In this document: positions 19,584-26,219 of the stretch, in pieces
Numbering within the stretch: position 1 is the stretch's first letter
Layout: every line of letters starts with the position of its first letter
Assembly (NCBI GenBank): GCA_945915085.1
Contig: CAMEET010000011.1
Location: forward strand, 1 to 35,951
Source: an uncultured Treponema sp.
Lineage (GTDB): Bacteria; Spirochaetota; Spirochaetia; Treponematales; Treponemataceae
Direction: 5' to 3'
DNA: 35,951 bases
The notes under the pieces: generated by a model
Databases searched by the model: none
What the model was told of the DNA's origin: nothing
Seen by the model: only the letters and a program-made list of their open reading frames with translations
Made by a program: the position numbers and the translations under genes

Positions 19584-21508
19584 TTGAACCAATGAAAAAA
19601 GTCTCTATTGTACTTCTCAATAAAGAAAAACAAGAGGCTTTGAAAAAATTAAGGAAGCTTGGACTTGTTCATTTGGAAAAAATTGAAGGTTCGAGTGAAA
19701 AACTTAATGCATTCAAAGAATATACCAACAATGCAAATCTCAGTGAAAGTGTGCTTGAAGAAATCGAGATTCCAAAAAAAGAAAAACAAAATCAATCATC
19801 TTTGGAAAATGAAAAAGTTATTTCTTTGTGTTCACAGATTGTAGCAAAAACTGAACGCAAAAAGCAACTTATGGAAGAGATTTCTTCGGATGCAACAGAA
19901 CTTGAAAGATTTGCAAATTGGGGTAGTGTAAGTTTAGAGGATTTTGAATATCTTAATCAAAAAAATATTCAGTTGAAACTTTATGAAGTACCAGTGGAAA
20001 AATATTCTGAGATTGATAATGATATTCAGACAATTCTTGTAAACAATGACAAAAAAAATGTAAGATTTTTGATTGTGAACGGTGGTGAAGGTCGTCCTGA
20101 AAAACTGATGCCTCAAGCTTTTGAAGTTCCATTTCCAAGAATGTCAACAAAACTTCTGGAAGAGGAAATCAAAAAAGATGAACAGGAGATTGTTCAAATC
20201 GAAACATTTTTCAAAGAAAATATCAAGTATCTAGATTCAATCAAAAAGTTTAAAAAAGATTTGGAGAAAGATATTGAATTTGAAAATGTTAATGCTGGAA
20301 TGCAGAATGAAGGTGAAACTGAAACTTCTCTTGCATGGATCACTGGTTTTGTTCCTAGTGCTGACATTCAAAAGCTTATTGATAGTTGTAAACAAAACAA
20401 TTGGGCTTTAGCTTATGAAGATGCACAAAAAGATGACAGTGAGGTTCCTACAAAACTTAAAAATAACAAGTTTGTCAGTTTGATTTATCCGCTTACAGAC
20501 TTTTTAGGAACGGTGCCTGGGTATAATGAATATGATATTTCAGGCTGGTTTCTGTTGTTCTTCACAGTTTTCTTTGGAATGATTTTTGGTGATGGTGGAT
20601 ATGGACTTTTAGTTTCAATCGTAAGTTTGCTTTTGATTTTAAAAAGTAAGATTGCTAAAAAGCCTGTACAGCCTTTACTGATGCTTGCTCTTCTTGTTGG
20701 AGGTGCAACTGTAGTTTGGGGTATTGTAACTTGCACATGGTTTGGAATTCCTGTGGAGAATCTTCCATCCTGGCTTAAAAACATTTCCATTCCGCTTGTT
20801 TCTAATGCTTACAGTGAAAAAATCTGGCAGCCTTTCTGGGTTACTCAAGAAGGCGTCGGATTATCAAAAGACCAGAATTTACAGATTTTCTGTTTTGCTC
20901 TTGCTTTGATTCAGCTTTCAATTGCACATATCAAAGCAGCAAAAAGAAATATAGTAGAAAAAAATCCACTGAAAGCGCTTGGTGATGTTGGTTCTTTGCT
21001 TCAGCTTGTTGGAATGTTCTGGATAGTTCTTTCGATGGTTGTAAATTCGAAAGTTTTCGTAATGCTTGGAAATATTGGCGATATTCCTGTCGGTAAAATT
21101 GAAGTTTCACTTATAGCAGTTGGTTTTGTGATGAGTTTTATCTTCTCTAATTATGATGGAAGCATTGGAAAATCAATTCTTGAAAGTTGTAAGAACATTA
21201 TTTCAGTTTTGCTTGGAGTTGTAAATGTTTTCTCTGATATTGTTTCATATATCAGATTGTGGGCTGTTGGTTTAGCAGGAGCAGCAATTTCTGACACTGT
21301 AAACACAATGGCAGGTCCAATTTTGGGACATGCAATTTTGTTTATTGCCGCAATTGCTTTATTAGTGTTTGGTCATGGACTAAACATGGTTTTAAATCTG
21401 CTTTCTGTAATTGTACATGGAGTTCGTTTGAATACTTTGGAATTTTCAACACATCTTGGAGTTTCATGGTCAGGAAAAAAATACGAACCATTTAGTGAAA
21501 ATAAATAA
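19580..21508 (+). CDS. atpI: V-type ATPase membrane subunit I (a-subunit)
   Basis: Subunit I is the membrane stator that provides the ion half-channels. The first 300 or so residues are charged and coiled-coil-like. The C-terminal half has about seven membrane helices, starting with the conserved YDISGWFLLFFTVFFGMIFGDGGYGLL. The essential channel arginine is present at about residue 559 within VSYIRLWAVGLAG. The C-terminus LLSVIVHGVRLNTLEFSTHLGVSWSGKKYEPF matches the family end. The 642-residue length is usual. The start overlaps the atpD stop (ATGA). Confidence 0.97.
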   Translation: MIEPMKKVSIVLLNKEKQEALKKLRKLGLVHLEKIEGSSEKLNAFKEYTNNANLSESVLEEIEIPKKEKQNQSSLENEKVISLCSQIVAKTERKKQLMEEISSDATELERFANWGSVSLEDFEYLNQKNIQLKLYEVPVEKYSEIDNDIQTILVNNDKKNVRFLIVNGGEGRPEKLMPQAFEVPFPRMSTKLLEEEIKKDEQEIVQIETFFKENIKYLDSIKKFKKDLEKDIEFENVNAGMQNEGETETSLAWITGFVPSADIQKLIDSCKQNNWALAYEDAQKDDSEVPTKLKNNKFVSLIYPLTDFLGTVPGYNEYDISGWFLLFFTVFFGMIFGDGGYGLLVSIVSLLLILKSKIAKKPVQPLLMLALLVGGATVVWGIVTCTWFGIPVENLPSWLKNISIPLVSNAYSEKIWQPFWVTQEGVGLSKDQNLQIFCFALALIQLSIAHIKAAKRNIVEKNPLKALGDVGSLLQLVGMFWIVLSMVVNSKVFVMLGNIGDIPVGKIEVSLIAVGFVMSFIFSNYDGSIGKSILESCKNIISVLLGVVNVFSDIVSYIRLWAVGLAGAAISDTVNTMAGPILGHAILFIAAIALLVFGHGLNMVLNLLSVIVHGVRLNTLEFSTHLGVSWSGKKYEPFSENK

Positions 21509-21569
21509 AAAGAACTTGTAGATTATCAAGTTATAAATAATTGGTGACTGCATGTCACGAGGAGTTAAT

Positions 21570-21998
21570 ATGGAATTTTTTGGAATGTTGGGTGCTGCTA
21601 TTTGTATGGGTATTGCTGCTATCGGTTCTGCAATTGGAATTGGAATTGCAGGTCAGGGAGCTATTGGAGCCTGGAAACGATGTTATATGAATAATAAACC
21701 AGCTCCTTTCATTTTGACTGTATTTGCCGGTGCACCATTGACACAGACAATTTACGGTTTTCTTTTGATGTCAATTAAACTTAAAACTTTAGGTGCAGAA
21801 AATCCTGGAATGGCACTTGGTCTTGGAATTGCTTCAGGTCTTGCAATGTGTTTTTCTGTAATTGCACAGGGAAAAGCAGGTGCTGCAGGTTCTGACGCAT
21901 TAGGAGAAACTGGAAAAGGATTTGCACAGTACATTATGGTAGTAGGATTGTGTGAATCAGTAGCATTGTTCGCAATGGTATTCTCAATGATTGCATAG
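21570..21998 (+). CDS. atpK: V-type ATPase proteolipid subunit K (c-ring), sodium-type signature
   Basis: This proteolipid forms the rotor ring. About 142 residues make four membrane helices, the duplicated 16-kDa type. Helix 2 carries T58-Q59 in APLTQTIYGF, helix 3 end carries Q100 in IAQGKAG, and helix 4 carries E129 in GLCESVALF. These match the Thr/Gln/Gln/Glu ligands known from the Enterococcus hirae Na+-ATPase ring, so a Na+-pumping enzyme is inferred. The acidic residue is absent from helix 2 and present only in helix 4. ATG 21570 is chosen because GAGGAG at 21559-21564 precedes it; ATG 21552 lacks a site. Confidence 0.95.
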   Translation: MEFFGMLGAAICMGIAAIGSAIGIGIAGQGAIGAWKRCYMNNKPAPFILTVFAGAPLTQTIYGFLLMSIKLKTLGAENPGMALGLGIASGLAMCFSVIAQGKAGAAGSDALGETGKGFAQYIMVVGLCESVALFAMVFSMIA

Positions 21999-22009
21999 TT
22001 ATAATTCTT

Positions 22010-22250
22010 TATAACTATGCAAAACGAGGATGTCAAGGCCAGAGAGCGACCGAAGGGAGCGTGCCTTGACGCCTCGTATTGCAAAAAAGAATTGTATAAC
22101 TTATGCAAAACGAGGAAGTCAAGGCCGAAGAGCGACCGAAGGGAGCGTGCCTTGACGCCTCGTATTGCAAAAAAAATTTTATAACTATGCAAAACGAGGA
22201 AGTCAAGGCCGGAGAGCGACCGAAGGGAGCGTGCCTTGACATCCTCGTAT
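22010..22250. repeat. Three tandem palindromic repeats after the V-ATPase operon (likely terminator/REP-like array)
   Basis: Three units about 85 bp apart each contain 5' arm CGAGGanGTCAAGGC, a centre with GAGCGACCGAAGGGAGCG, and 3' arm GCCTTGAC-CCTCG. The palindromes begin near 22025, 22111 and 22195. Each folds into a hairpin of about 55 nt. A separate perfect 12-bp hairpin (arms 21993-22004 and 22009-22020) overlaps the atpK stop codon immediately before. T- or A-rich spacers follow each unit. Together they probably end or protect the operon transcript. Confidence 0.85.
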
Positions 22251-22294
22251 TTTTCACAATCATCTTTTTGTGGTGATTATTATAATCAAGAAAT

Positions 22295-22323
22295 TTGGAT
22301 TTTTTTGGATTTTAGGATATAAT
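22295..22323 (+). promoter_or_regulatory. Sigma-70-type promoter for the lipoprotein gene
   Basis: TTGGAT (22295-22300) and TATAAT (22318-22323) are separated by exactly 17 bp. They lie 90 bp upstream of the lipoprotein start, just after the repeat array that closes the ATPase operon. Confidence 0.7.
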
Positions 22324-22330
22324 GTAGTAA

Positions 22331-22383
22331 GAAGAAAGATTTCTTCAAAAATTATTTTATAGAAAAAGTTCTATAAAATAATT
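22331..22383 (+). promoter_or_regulatory. Double-hairpin leader upstream of the lipoprotein gene
   Basis: Just after the predicted transcription start is a small GAAGAAA/TTTCTTC hairpin (22331-22346). It is followed by a perfect 15-bp stem with arms 22350-22364 (AATTATTTTATAGAA) and 22369-22383 and a 4-nt loop AAAG. No T-run follows. It lies 30 bp before the start codon, whose ribosome site is TAGGTGG, so it could affect mRNA stability or translation. Confidence 0.6.
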
Positions 22384-22412
22384 ACTTATTTCTTCTTTAT
22401 GTAGGTGGCGCT

Positions 22413-23441
22413 ATGAAATTCTTAAAATCCCTGTTAATCACATTTCTTTTTAGCCTTTTTATTTCATGTGCAACAACTTTAACTGTTCAGGTAAAGCGTC
22501 CGGCTCAACTTGATTTAAATGGTGCCAAAACTATTGCCGTTCTGCCGTTCAGACCATATCAAATCAAAAGCTCTACTGATGCTTTTTCTTTTATAATTGA
22601 AACTCTTTTTCTTGATTATGATAAATGCAACCCCGATGAAAAAAAATGCCTTGACAGATTGAAAAATGAAATAGAAAATTCTCTTTCCAAATCGCCTTAT
22701 ATATCACTTATAAATTCCAGTGAAGTTCAACGGGCAGTCAAAAATAATTACTTAAATCCGGCTGATGTATACCTTACTGGCGAAGTTATCGATTTTTATA
22801 TTAATGATATTCCTCATAAAACAAAATATCCTGTTGATTATTATGATATTGATGAAGAGGGAAACAAGAAAAAACGCACAGAATATAAAGAAAAAACAGA
22901 GTATTCTAGAAGTGTCAGGTTAGAATTTGTTTATCAGGTTGTTGACAGTTCAAATGGTAAAGTCATCTCGCATAAATCAGCTGATATTTCACGTGAAAGT
23001 AGTTATTATGATAGAAAAAGTGAACTTCCTACTGCATATTCAATTTTGGAAAATAAAATTGTTAATTTAGCAATCAAAATTCTGGAGGAATTGCAACCTT
23101 ACACTGTGAATAAATCAATAAAACTTTTAAAAGATAAATCAAAAAATCCTAATATGAAAAATGCTGATAAACTTGCAAAAAAGAATTTTATTGAAGAAAG
23201 TTATAATGAATTTATTAGAATATACAAAGAAACGGAACTTTTTGAGGCTGGATATAATGCTGCAGCTTTACAGCTTGCTTTGGGTAAATTAAATGTTGCT
23301 AAAGACATGATGGAAGAATTATATGAAAAAACTCATGATCAAAGAGCACTTAATGCATTAAGCGATATAAACAATGAAATATTTTTGGCACAGCGGCTTA
23401 AAAATCAGATTGAAAATAAACAGGAATTTCTTGATTTCTAA
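22413..23441 (+). CDS. Lipoprotein, unknown function, with repeat-like helical C-terminus
   Basis: The signal peptide MKFLKSLLITFLFSLFISC ends in a spirochaete-type lipobox with Cys at residue 19, so the protein should be lipid-anchored. The mature part begins with VQVKRPAQLDLNGAKTIAVLPFRPY, resembling the start of bacterial lipoproteins with a CsgG- or LpoB-like fold (KTIAVLPF). A beta-rich middle (YLTGEVIDFYIND...VRLEFVYQVVDSSNGKVISHKSADI) follows. The last 120 residues are helical and TPR-like (YNEFIRIYKETELFEAGYNAAALQLALGKLNVAKDMMEELYEKTHDQRALNAL). The function is unknown; envelope maintenance is a guess. The next secreted protein follows by 14 bp. Confidence 0.88.
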   Translation: MKFLKSLLITFLFSLFISCATTLTVQVKRPAQLDLNGAKTIAVLPFRPYQIKSSTDAFSFIIETLFLDYDKCNPDEKKCLDRLKNEIENSLSKSPYISLINSSEVQRAVKNNYLNPADVYLTGEVIDFYINDIPHKTKYPVDYYDIDEEGNKKKRTEYKEKTEYSRSVRLEFVYQVVDSSNGKVISHKSADISRESSYYDRKSELPTAYSILENKIVNLAIKILEELQPYTVNKSIKLLKDKSKNPNMKNADKLAKKNFIEESYNEFIRIYKETELFEAGYNAAALQLALGKLNVAKDMMEELYEKTHDQRALNALSDINNEIFLAQRLKNQIENKQEFLDF

Positions 23442-23455
23442 ATCTATAAAAAATT

Positions 23456-24523
23456 ATGAAAAAAAACTGCTTTTTTGTTTTGATAACAATTTTTTTTCTC
23501 ATAAATGGTTTTTCACAAAATATTCCAGATGAGTTTTATGGCATTTGGGAAAGTAAAGACAGATATGTTTTCATCGAAGAAAAAGAAACAGAAAATGAAA
23601 ATCAGATTGTCATTTATCTGAAAACTTATTATGGCTGGTATGTTGATAGAACTGTCGAGCCAAAAGAATATGATGAAAAAGTGAAAAGAAGCAGAAATAG
23701 TTCTACTCCAAAGAATGCTGAACAGATTTATTTTGAAATTCAACCTATAAATCAAACTGACAGCATTATGATTGCTGATGATTCGCTTGCTTTTGAAATC
23801 AATCTGCGATATTCGAAAAATGAAATCAGGAAGATTCCTGTTGCACTTATAAATCAGCATATTTATCTTGATTTTTATATTCAGGATTCTAATGACAAAT
23901 CATTTTACAGAGGAAATGCCGTTTCCAATGGATTGAAAATTTCTCAATGGAGAAATCCTGATAACATCAGCTGCCTGTATTTTTTTGAAGACAGTTATTT
24001 TGATATAAGATATTGGCTTACAGATATGGATTTTGAAAAAGCTAAAGTTTCGCTGGATTTTGATGATAAAAGATTTTCTGTAGATAAACATATTTTTTCA
24101 AGCGGTAACAATTATTCTTGTGTTTCGGGAAAAAGTAAAAAAATCAGGAATGTTCACCCACCTTTCTATATCCAAAAAAATCAAAGTAATGAATCAATTG
24201 AACCTTATATCTATTTTAATATAGCAGAAAATGATAAAAATCTGAAAAAATCCTTTTTTTTCAATAATGACAAATCAGTAATTGTGTTTGATAAAGAGCC
24301 TTATCTTACAAAAATTGCAGATAAAAATGATTTTGAAAGTTTAATGCAGATAGTAAAATCTTCAAATTCACGACGAAAGCCGCCTTCAGCTCCATTATTT
24401 TCTGAAAGTGATTTAGACTGGCATTGGGATTTGATAGATTATATTGAAAGAAATGTTAAAATGATTCAAGAGGTTCGTCAACGACAAAAAGATTTTGGAC
24501 CGCGTGCAAAAGATTTGAACTAA
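23456..24523 (+). CDS. Secreted hypothetical protein
   Basis: The N-terminus MKKNCFFVLITIFFLINGFSQ is a typical Sec signal peptide, with likely cleavage after GFS. The mature protein opens NIPDEFYGIWESKDRYVFIEE, a beta-rich start seen in small periplasmic lipocalin-like proteins that contain a (Y/F)GIWE motif. The rest is rich in aromatic residues and strands, with no catalytic motif that I recognise. The C-terminus is charged and helical (VRQRQKDFGPRAKDL). It probably shares a transcript with the upstream lipoprotein. No ribosome site is obvious before ATG 23456. Confidence 0.85.
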   Translation: MKKNCFFVLITIFFLINGFSQNIPDEFYGIWESKDRYVFIEEKETENENQIVIYLKTYYGWYVDRTVEPKEYDEKVKRSRNSSTPKNAEQIYFEIQPINQTDSIMIADDSLAFEINLRYSKNEIRKIPVALINQHIYLDFYIQDSNDKSFYRGNAVSNGLKISQWRNPDNISCLYFFEDSYFDIRYWLTDMDFEKAKVSLDFDDKRFSVDKHIFSSGNNYSCVSGKSKKIRNVHPPFYIQKNQSNESIEPYIYFNIAENDKNLKKSFFFNNDKSVIVFDKEPYLTKIADKNDFESLMQIVKSSNSRRKPPSAPLFSESDLDWHWDLIDYIERNVKMIQEVRQRQKDFGPRAKDLN

Positions 24524-24538
24524 CTTTTATCTAAAAGC

Positions 24539-24558
24539 ATCAAAAAAAATGTTTTGAT
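24539..24558. terminator. Possible bidirectional terminator between convergent genes
   Basis: A 7-bp stem ATCAAAA/TTTTGAT with a 6-nt loop sits between the secreted protein gene and the convergent Rrf2 gene. It is AT-only, so its strength is doubtful. Confidence 0.35.
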
Positions 24559-24564
24559 AAAAAA

Positions 24565-24990
24565 TCAGATATAAAACATATATCCATTATTTTCATTACT
24601 TTTTTCAATTATTGATTGCAAACTGACAGAATCTACATAGGAATTAATTATTTTATTGAATCCTTCCCAAAAATCTTCATTTCCTTTTGTTTTGACAGCT
24701 TTATTATCCACTATCCCTTTAGGATTCAGGTTACCTTCCATAGCACGCAAAATTTCTCCTGCAGTATATTTTTCAGGAGATTTTGTTAATCGATAACCTC
24801 CACTATTACCTCGAATTCCTTCAACCAAGCCAGATTTACTCAATTGAATCAGAATTTGTTCAAGATATTTAACAGGAAGATTTTGTTTATGAGATATTTT
24901 TTTTAATGATACAAATGAATTATCAGGTTGTTCAGCAAGAACTTCCATTGTCATTAAGGCGTATTGACCGCGAGTGCTAATTTTTATCAA
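24565..24990 (-). CDS. Rrf2-family transcriptional regulator lacking cysteines
   Basis: This is a small winged-helix regulator. The sequence IKISTRGQYALMTMEVLAE is the Rrf2 start. The wing helix LSKSGLVEGIRGNSGGYRLTKSPEKYTAGEILRAMEG is the classic signature. The start is probably TTG at 24990, with AGGAG at 24999-25003 eight bases upstream; an upstream ATG at 25017 has no good site and adds residues absent from the family. From that start the 142-residue protein contains no cysteine, so it cannot bind the Fe-S cluster of IscR- or NsrR-type members and is closer in kind to CymR-like regulators. Its targets are not evident here. Confidence 0.9.
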   Translation of the reverse strand: MIKISTRGQYALMTMEVLAEQPDNSFVSLKKISHKQNLPVKYLEQILIQLSKSGLVEGIRGNSGGYRLTKSPEKYTAGEILRAMEGNLNPKGIVDNKAVKTKGNEDFWEGFNKIINSYVDSVSLQSIIEKSNENNGYMFYI

Positions 24991-25056
24991 TTCAAAACTC
25001 CTATATAAACACCGCATTAGTGGAGGTGCATAACATCATCAACATGTATTGTAGAG

Positions 25057-25077
25057 ATTCCGATATAAATTCGGAAT
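25057..25077. repeat. Small palindrome resembling dispersed intergenic repeats
   Basis: Arms ATTCCGA and TCGGAAT flank a 7-nt spacer within gagATTCCGA...TCGGAATgac. The flanking gag/gac context is like small dispersed palindromes seen in many bacterial genomes. Only one copy is seen in this window. Confidence 0.45.
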
Positions 25078-25445
25078 GACACTATGAATTATACTTTTGA
25101 AAATGCACTTTTAATTTATATTTACTATTATGAATAAGTGATTTATTTTTAAGTATATACAATGATAAAAATTTGTATTTCGACTCAAAATATAATAGTA
25201 AAAATTCTGCAAATTTACCAAAATCTTAAGTTCCTGGATAATCTGAGATAAGAAATCGAATAGTAAAATTTTATTTTTGTGAATTACTAAATCTCCTTAT
25301 AAAAATTCAAAAAGTAACTAGTTGAATATCTATTACCTACTATAACACTATGTTTTTTATATAATATAATACCTACTTAATCAATAGGTAAAAAATAAAA
25401 TTTTTAAGAAATTTTTTGAATTTTGTGTAAAAAAAGAATGTATTG
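25078..25445. other. AT-rich intergenic DNA without a gene
   Basis: No open frame with a ribosome site was found. It contains scattered A/T tracts and a pair of inverted TACCTA-type words near 25335-25390. TTGAAT (25416-25421) and TGTATT (25439-25444), 17 bp apart, could form a plus-strand promoter for the hairpin string that follows. Confidence 0.4.
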
Positions 25446-25556
25446 TTCAAATGGCTGATATTGCGCCATTTGAATAAACTTCGAGTTTCTTGCGAAACTC
25501 TTTTATTTACTGTCCGCTTGGCGCGGACGAATCATAAACTTTCGAAAGTTTATGAT
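25446..25556 (+). ncRNA. String of four consecutive hairpins, possible small RNA locus
   Basis: Four unrelated perfect stems follow each other. A is 25446-25455 with 25465-25474 (10 bp). B is GAGTTTC-TTGC-GAAACTC (25483-25500), followed by TTTTATTT and so terminator-like. C is GTCCGC-TTGGC-GCGGAC (25512-25528). D is a perfect 26-bp palindrome centred on TTCGAA (25531-25556), followed by TTTT. A candidate promoter lies just upstream. No protein is encoded. Whether it is transcribed is unknown. Confidence 0.4.
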
Positions 25557-25904
25557 TTTAAGGAAGGTTTGTCCCTGATGTAAATAAGTGTACGGAAAAT
25601 AGCAAGAGGGATTTTAAAAATATTCATCTTAATGACAAAGGATATTTACAAAAGTAAATCTAAAAAAGAATTTAAGTAGAGTAAAAATCAAACTATATGT
25701 CAATTATACTTTGTTTCTTTTGTTGATTATTTAACTTTTTCTCATAATCAAACTTACAACTTTTAAAACAAAAATAGTTTGCAACAAGAAAACCAATGGT
25801 TGGAATTTATTATCTATTAGCGATAACTCATACAAAATAAATACATGATTGTATATTTATAAATTTCCATGTTATCGCAAACGAAATGACATAAAGATTT
25901 ATGC
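25557..25904. other. AT-rich intergenic DNA, no convincing gene
   Basis: The only coding-like trace is a minus-strand open stretch (25693-25806, 37 codons, translating to a Lys/Asn/Gln-rich end) with stops right before it and no start codon. It may be the relic of a lost gene. Confidence 0.4.
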
Positions 25905-25935
25905 AAAAAAAAAGCTTCCAACAAAAGTTAGAAGC
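25905..25935 (-). terminator. Rho-independent terminator of the tRNA-like gene
   Basis: Read on the minus strand, a stem GCTTC-a-GTT-like arm pairs with AAC-GAAGC around an AAAA/TTTT loop (25914-25935), with one mismatch. A run of nine T follows (25905-25913). It lies just after the tRNA 3' end and probably was the terminator of the original tRNA gene. Confidence 0.8.
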
Positions 25936-25939
25936 CAAA

Positions 25940-26003
25940 TGCCACAGGTTGGAATCGAACCAACGACATACGGATTTTCAGAACGAAAAAACGTAACCTG
26001 TGG
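25940..26003 (-). pseudogene. tRNA-Phe (GAA) derived fragment: 3' half intact, D arm missing
   Basis: On the minus strand 25981-25940 reads as anticodon loop CTGAAAA (anticodon GAA, so tRNA-Phe), stem TCCGT, variable loop, a perfect T arm GTTGG-TTCGATT-CCAAC, acceptor CTGTGGC and discriminator A. The 5' side is abnormal. CCACAG (26003-25998) can pair with the acceptor 3' strand for 6 bp, but only 16 nt separate it from the anticodon loop, so no D arm and no anticodon 5' strand exist. CCA is not encoded. It is either a deleted tRNA gene, a scar left by an element integrating in tRNA-Phe, or a tRNA-derived RNA. Confidence 0.75.
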
Positions 26004-26032
26004 AAAATGTAATTAGGTCATTTCTTGCTTTT

Positions 26033-26061
26033 ATTATAAGGCAATACAACAAATATTTCAA
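26033..26061 (-). promoter_or_regulatory. Consensus promoter reading into the tRNA-like fragment
   Basis: On the minus strand TTGAAA (26061-26056) and TATAAT (26038-26033) are exactly 17 bp apart. Transcription would start near 26026 and run through the tRNA-like sequence to the terminator, giving an RNA of about 120 nt. Confidence 0.7.
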
Positions 26062-26219
26062 CTAAATTGTTTTATGTAAGTTTATATAATATAGTGTTTT
26101 GTGTTGATTTTTGTGTCGATTGTTATTTCGATTTTCTACCAGAAAAATCCGGAGAAATTTAATAAAAGCCGTACGGACTAGTAATCTGTGAAAAATTTAG
26201 GTCTAGTAAAAAGGGGTTC

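Noticed and set aside
22010..22250. CRISPR-like repeats after atpK
   Set aside because: Units are long palindromes with short similar spacers and no cas genes nearby; they fit a terminator or REP-like array better.
25693..25806. Minus-strand 37-codon coding-like stretch
   Set aside because: Two stops directly precede it and no start codon exists. It may be a relic, but it cannot be supported as a gene.
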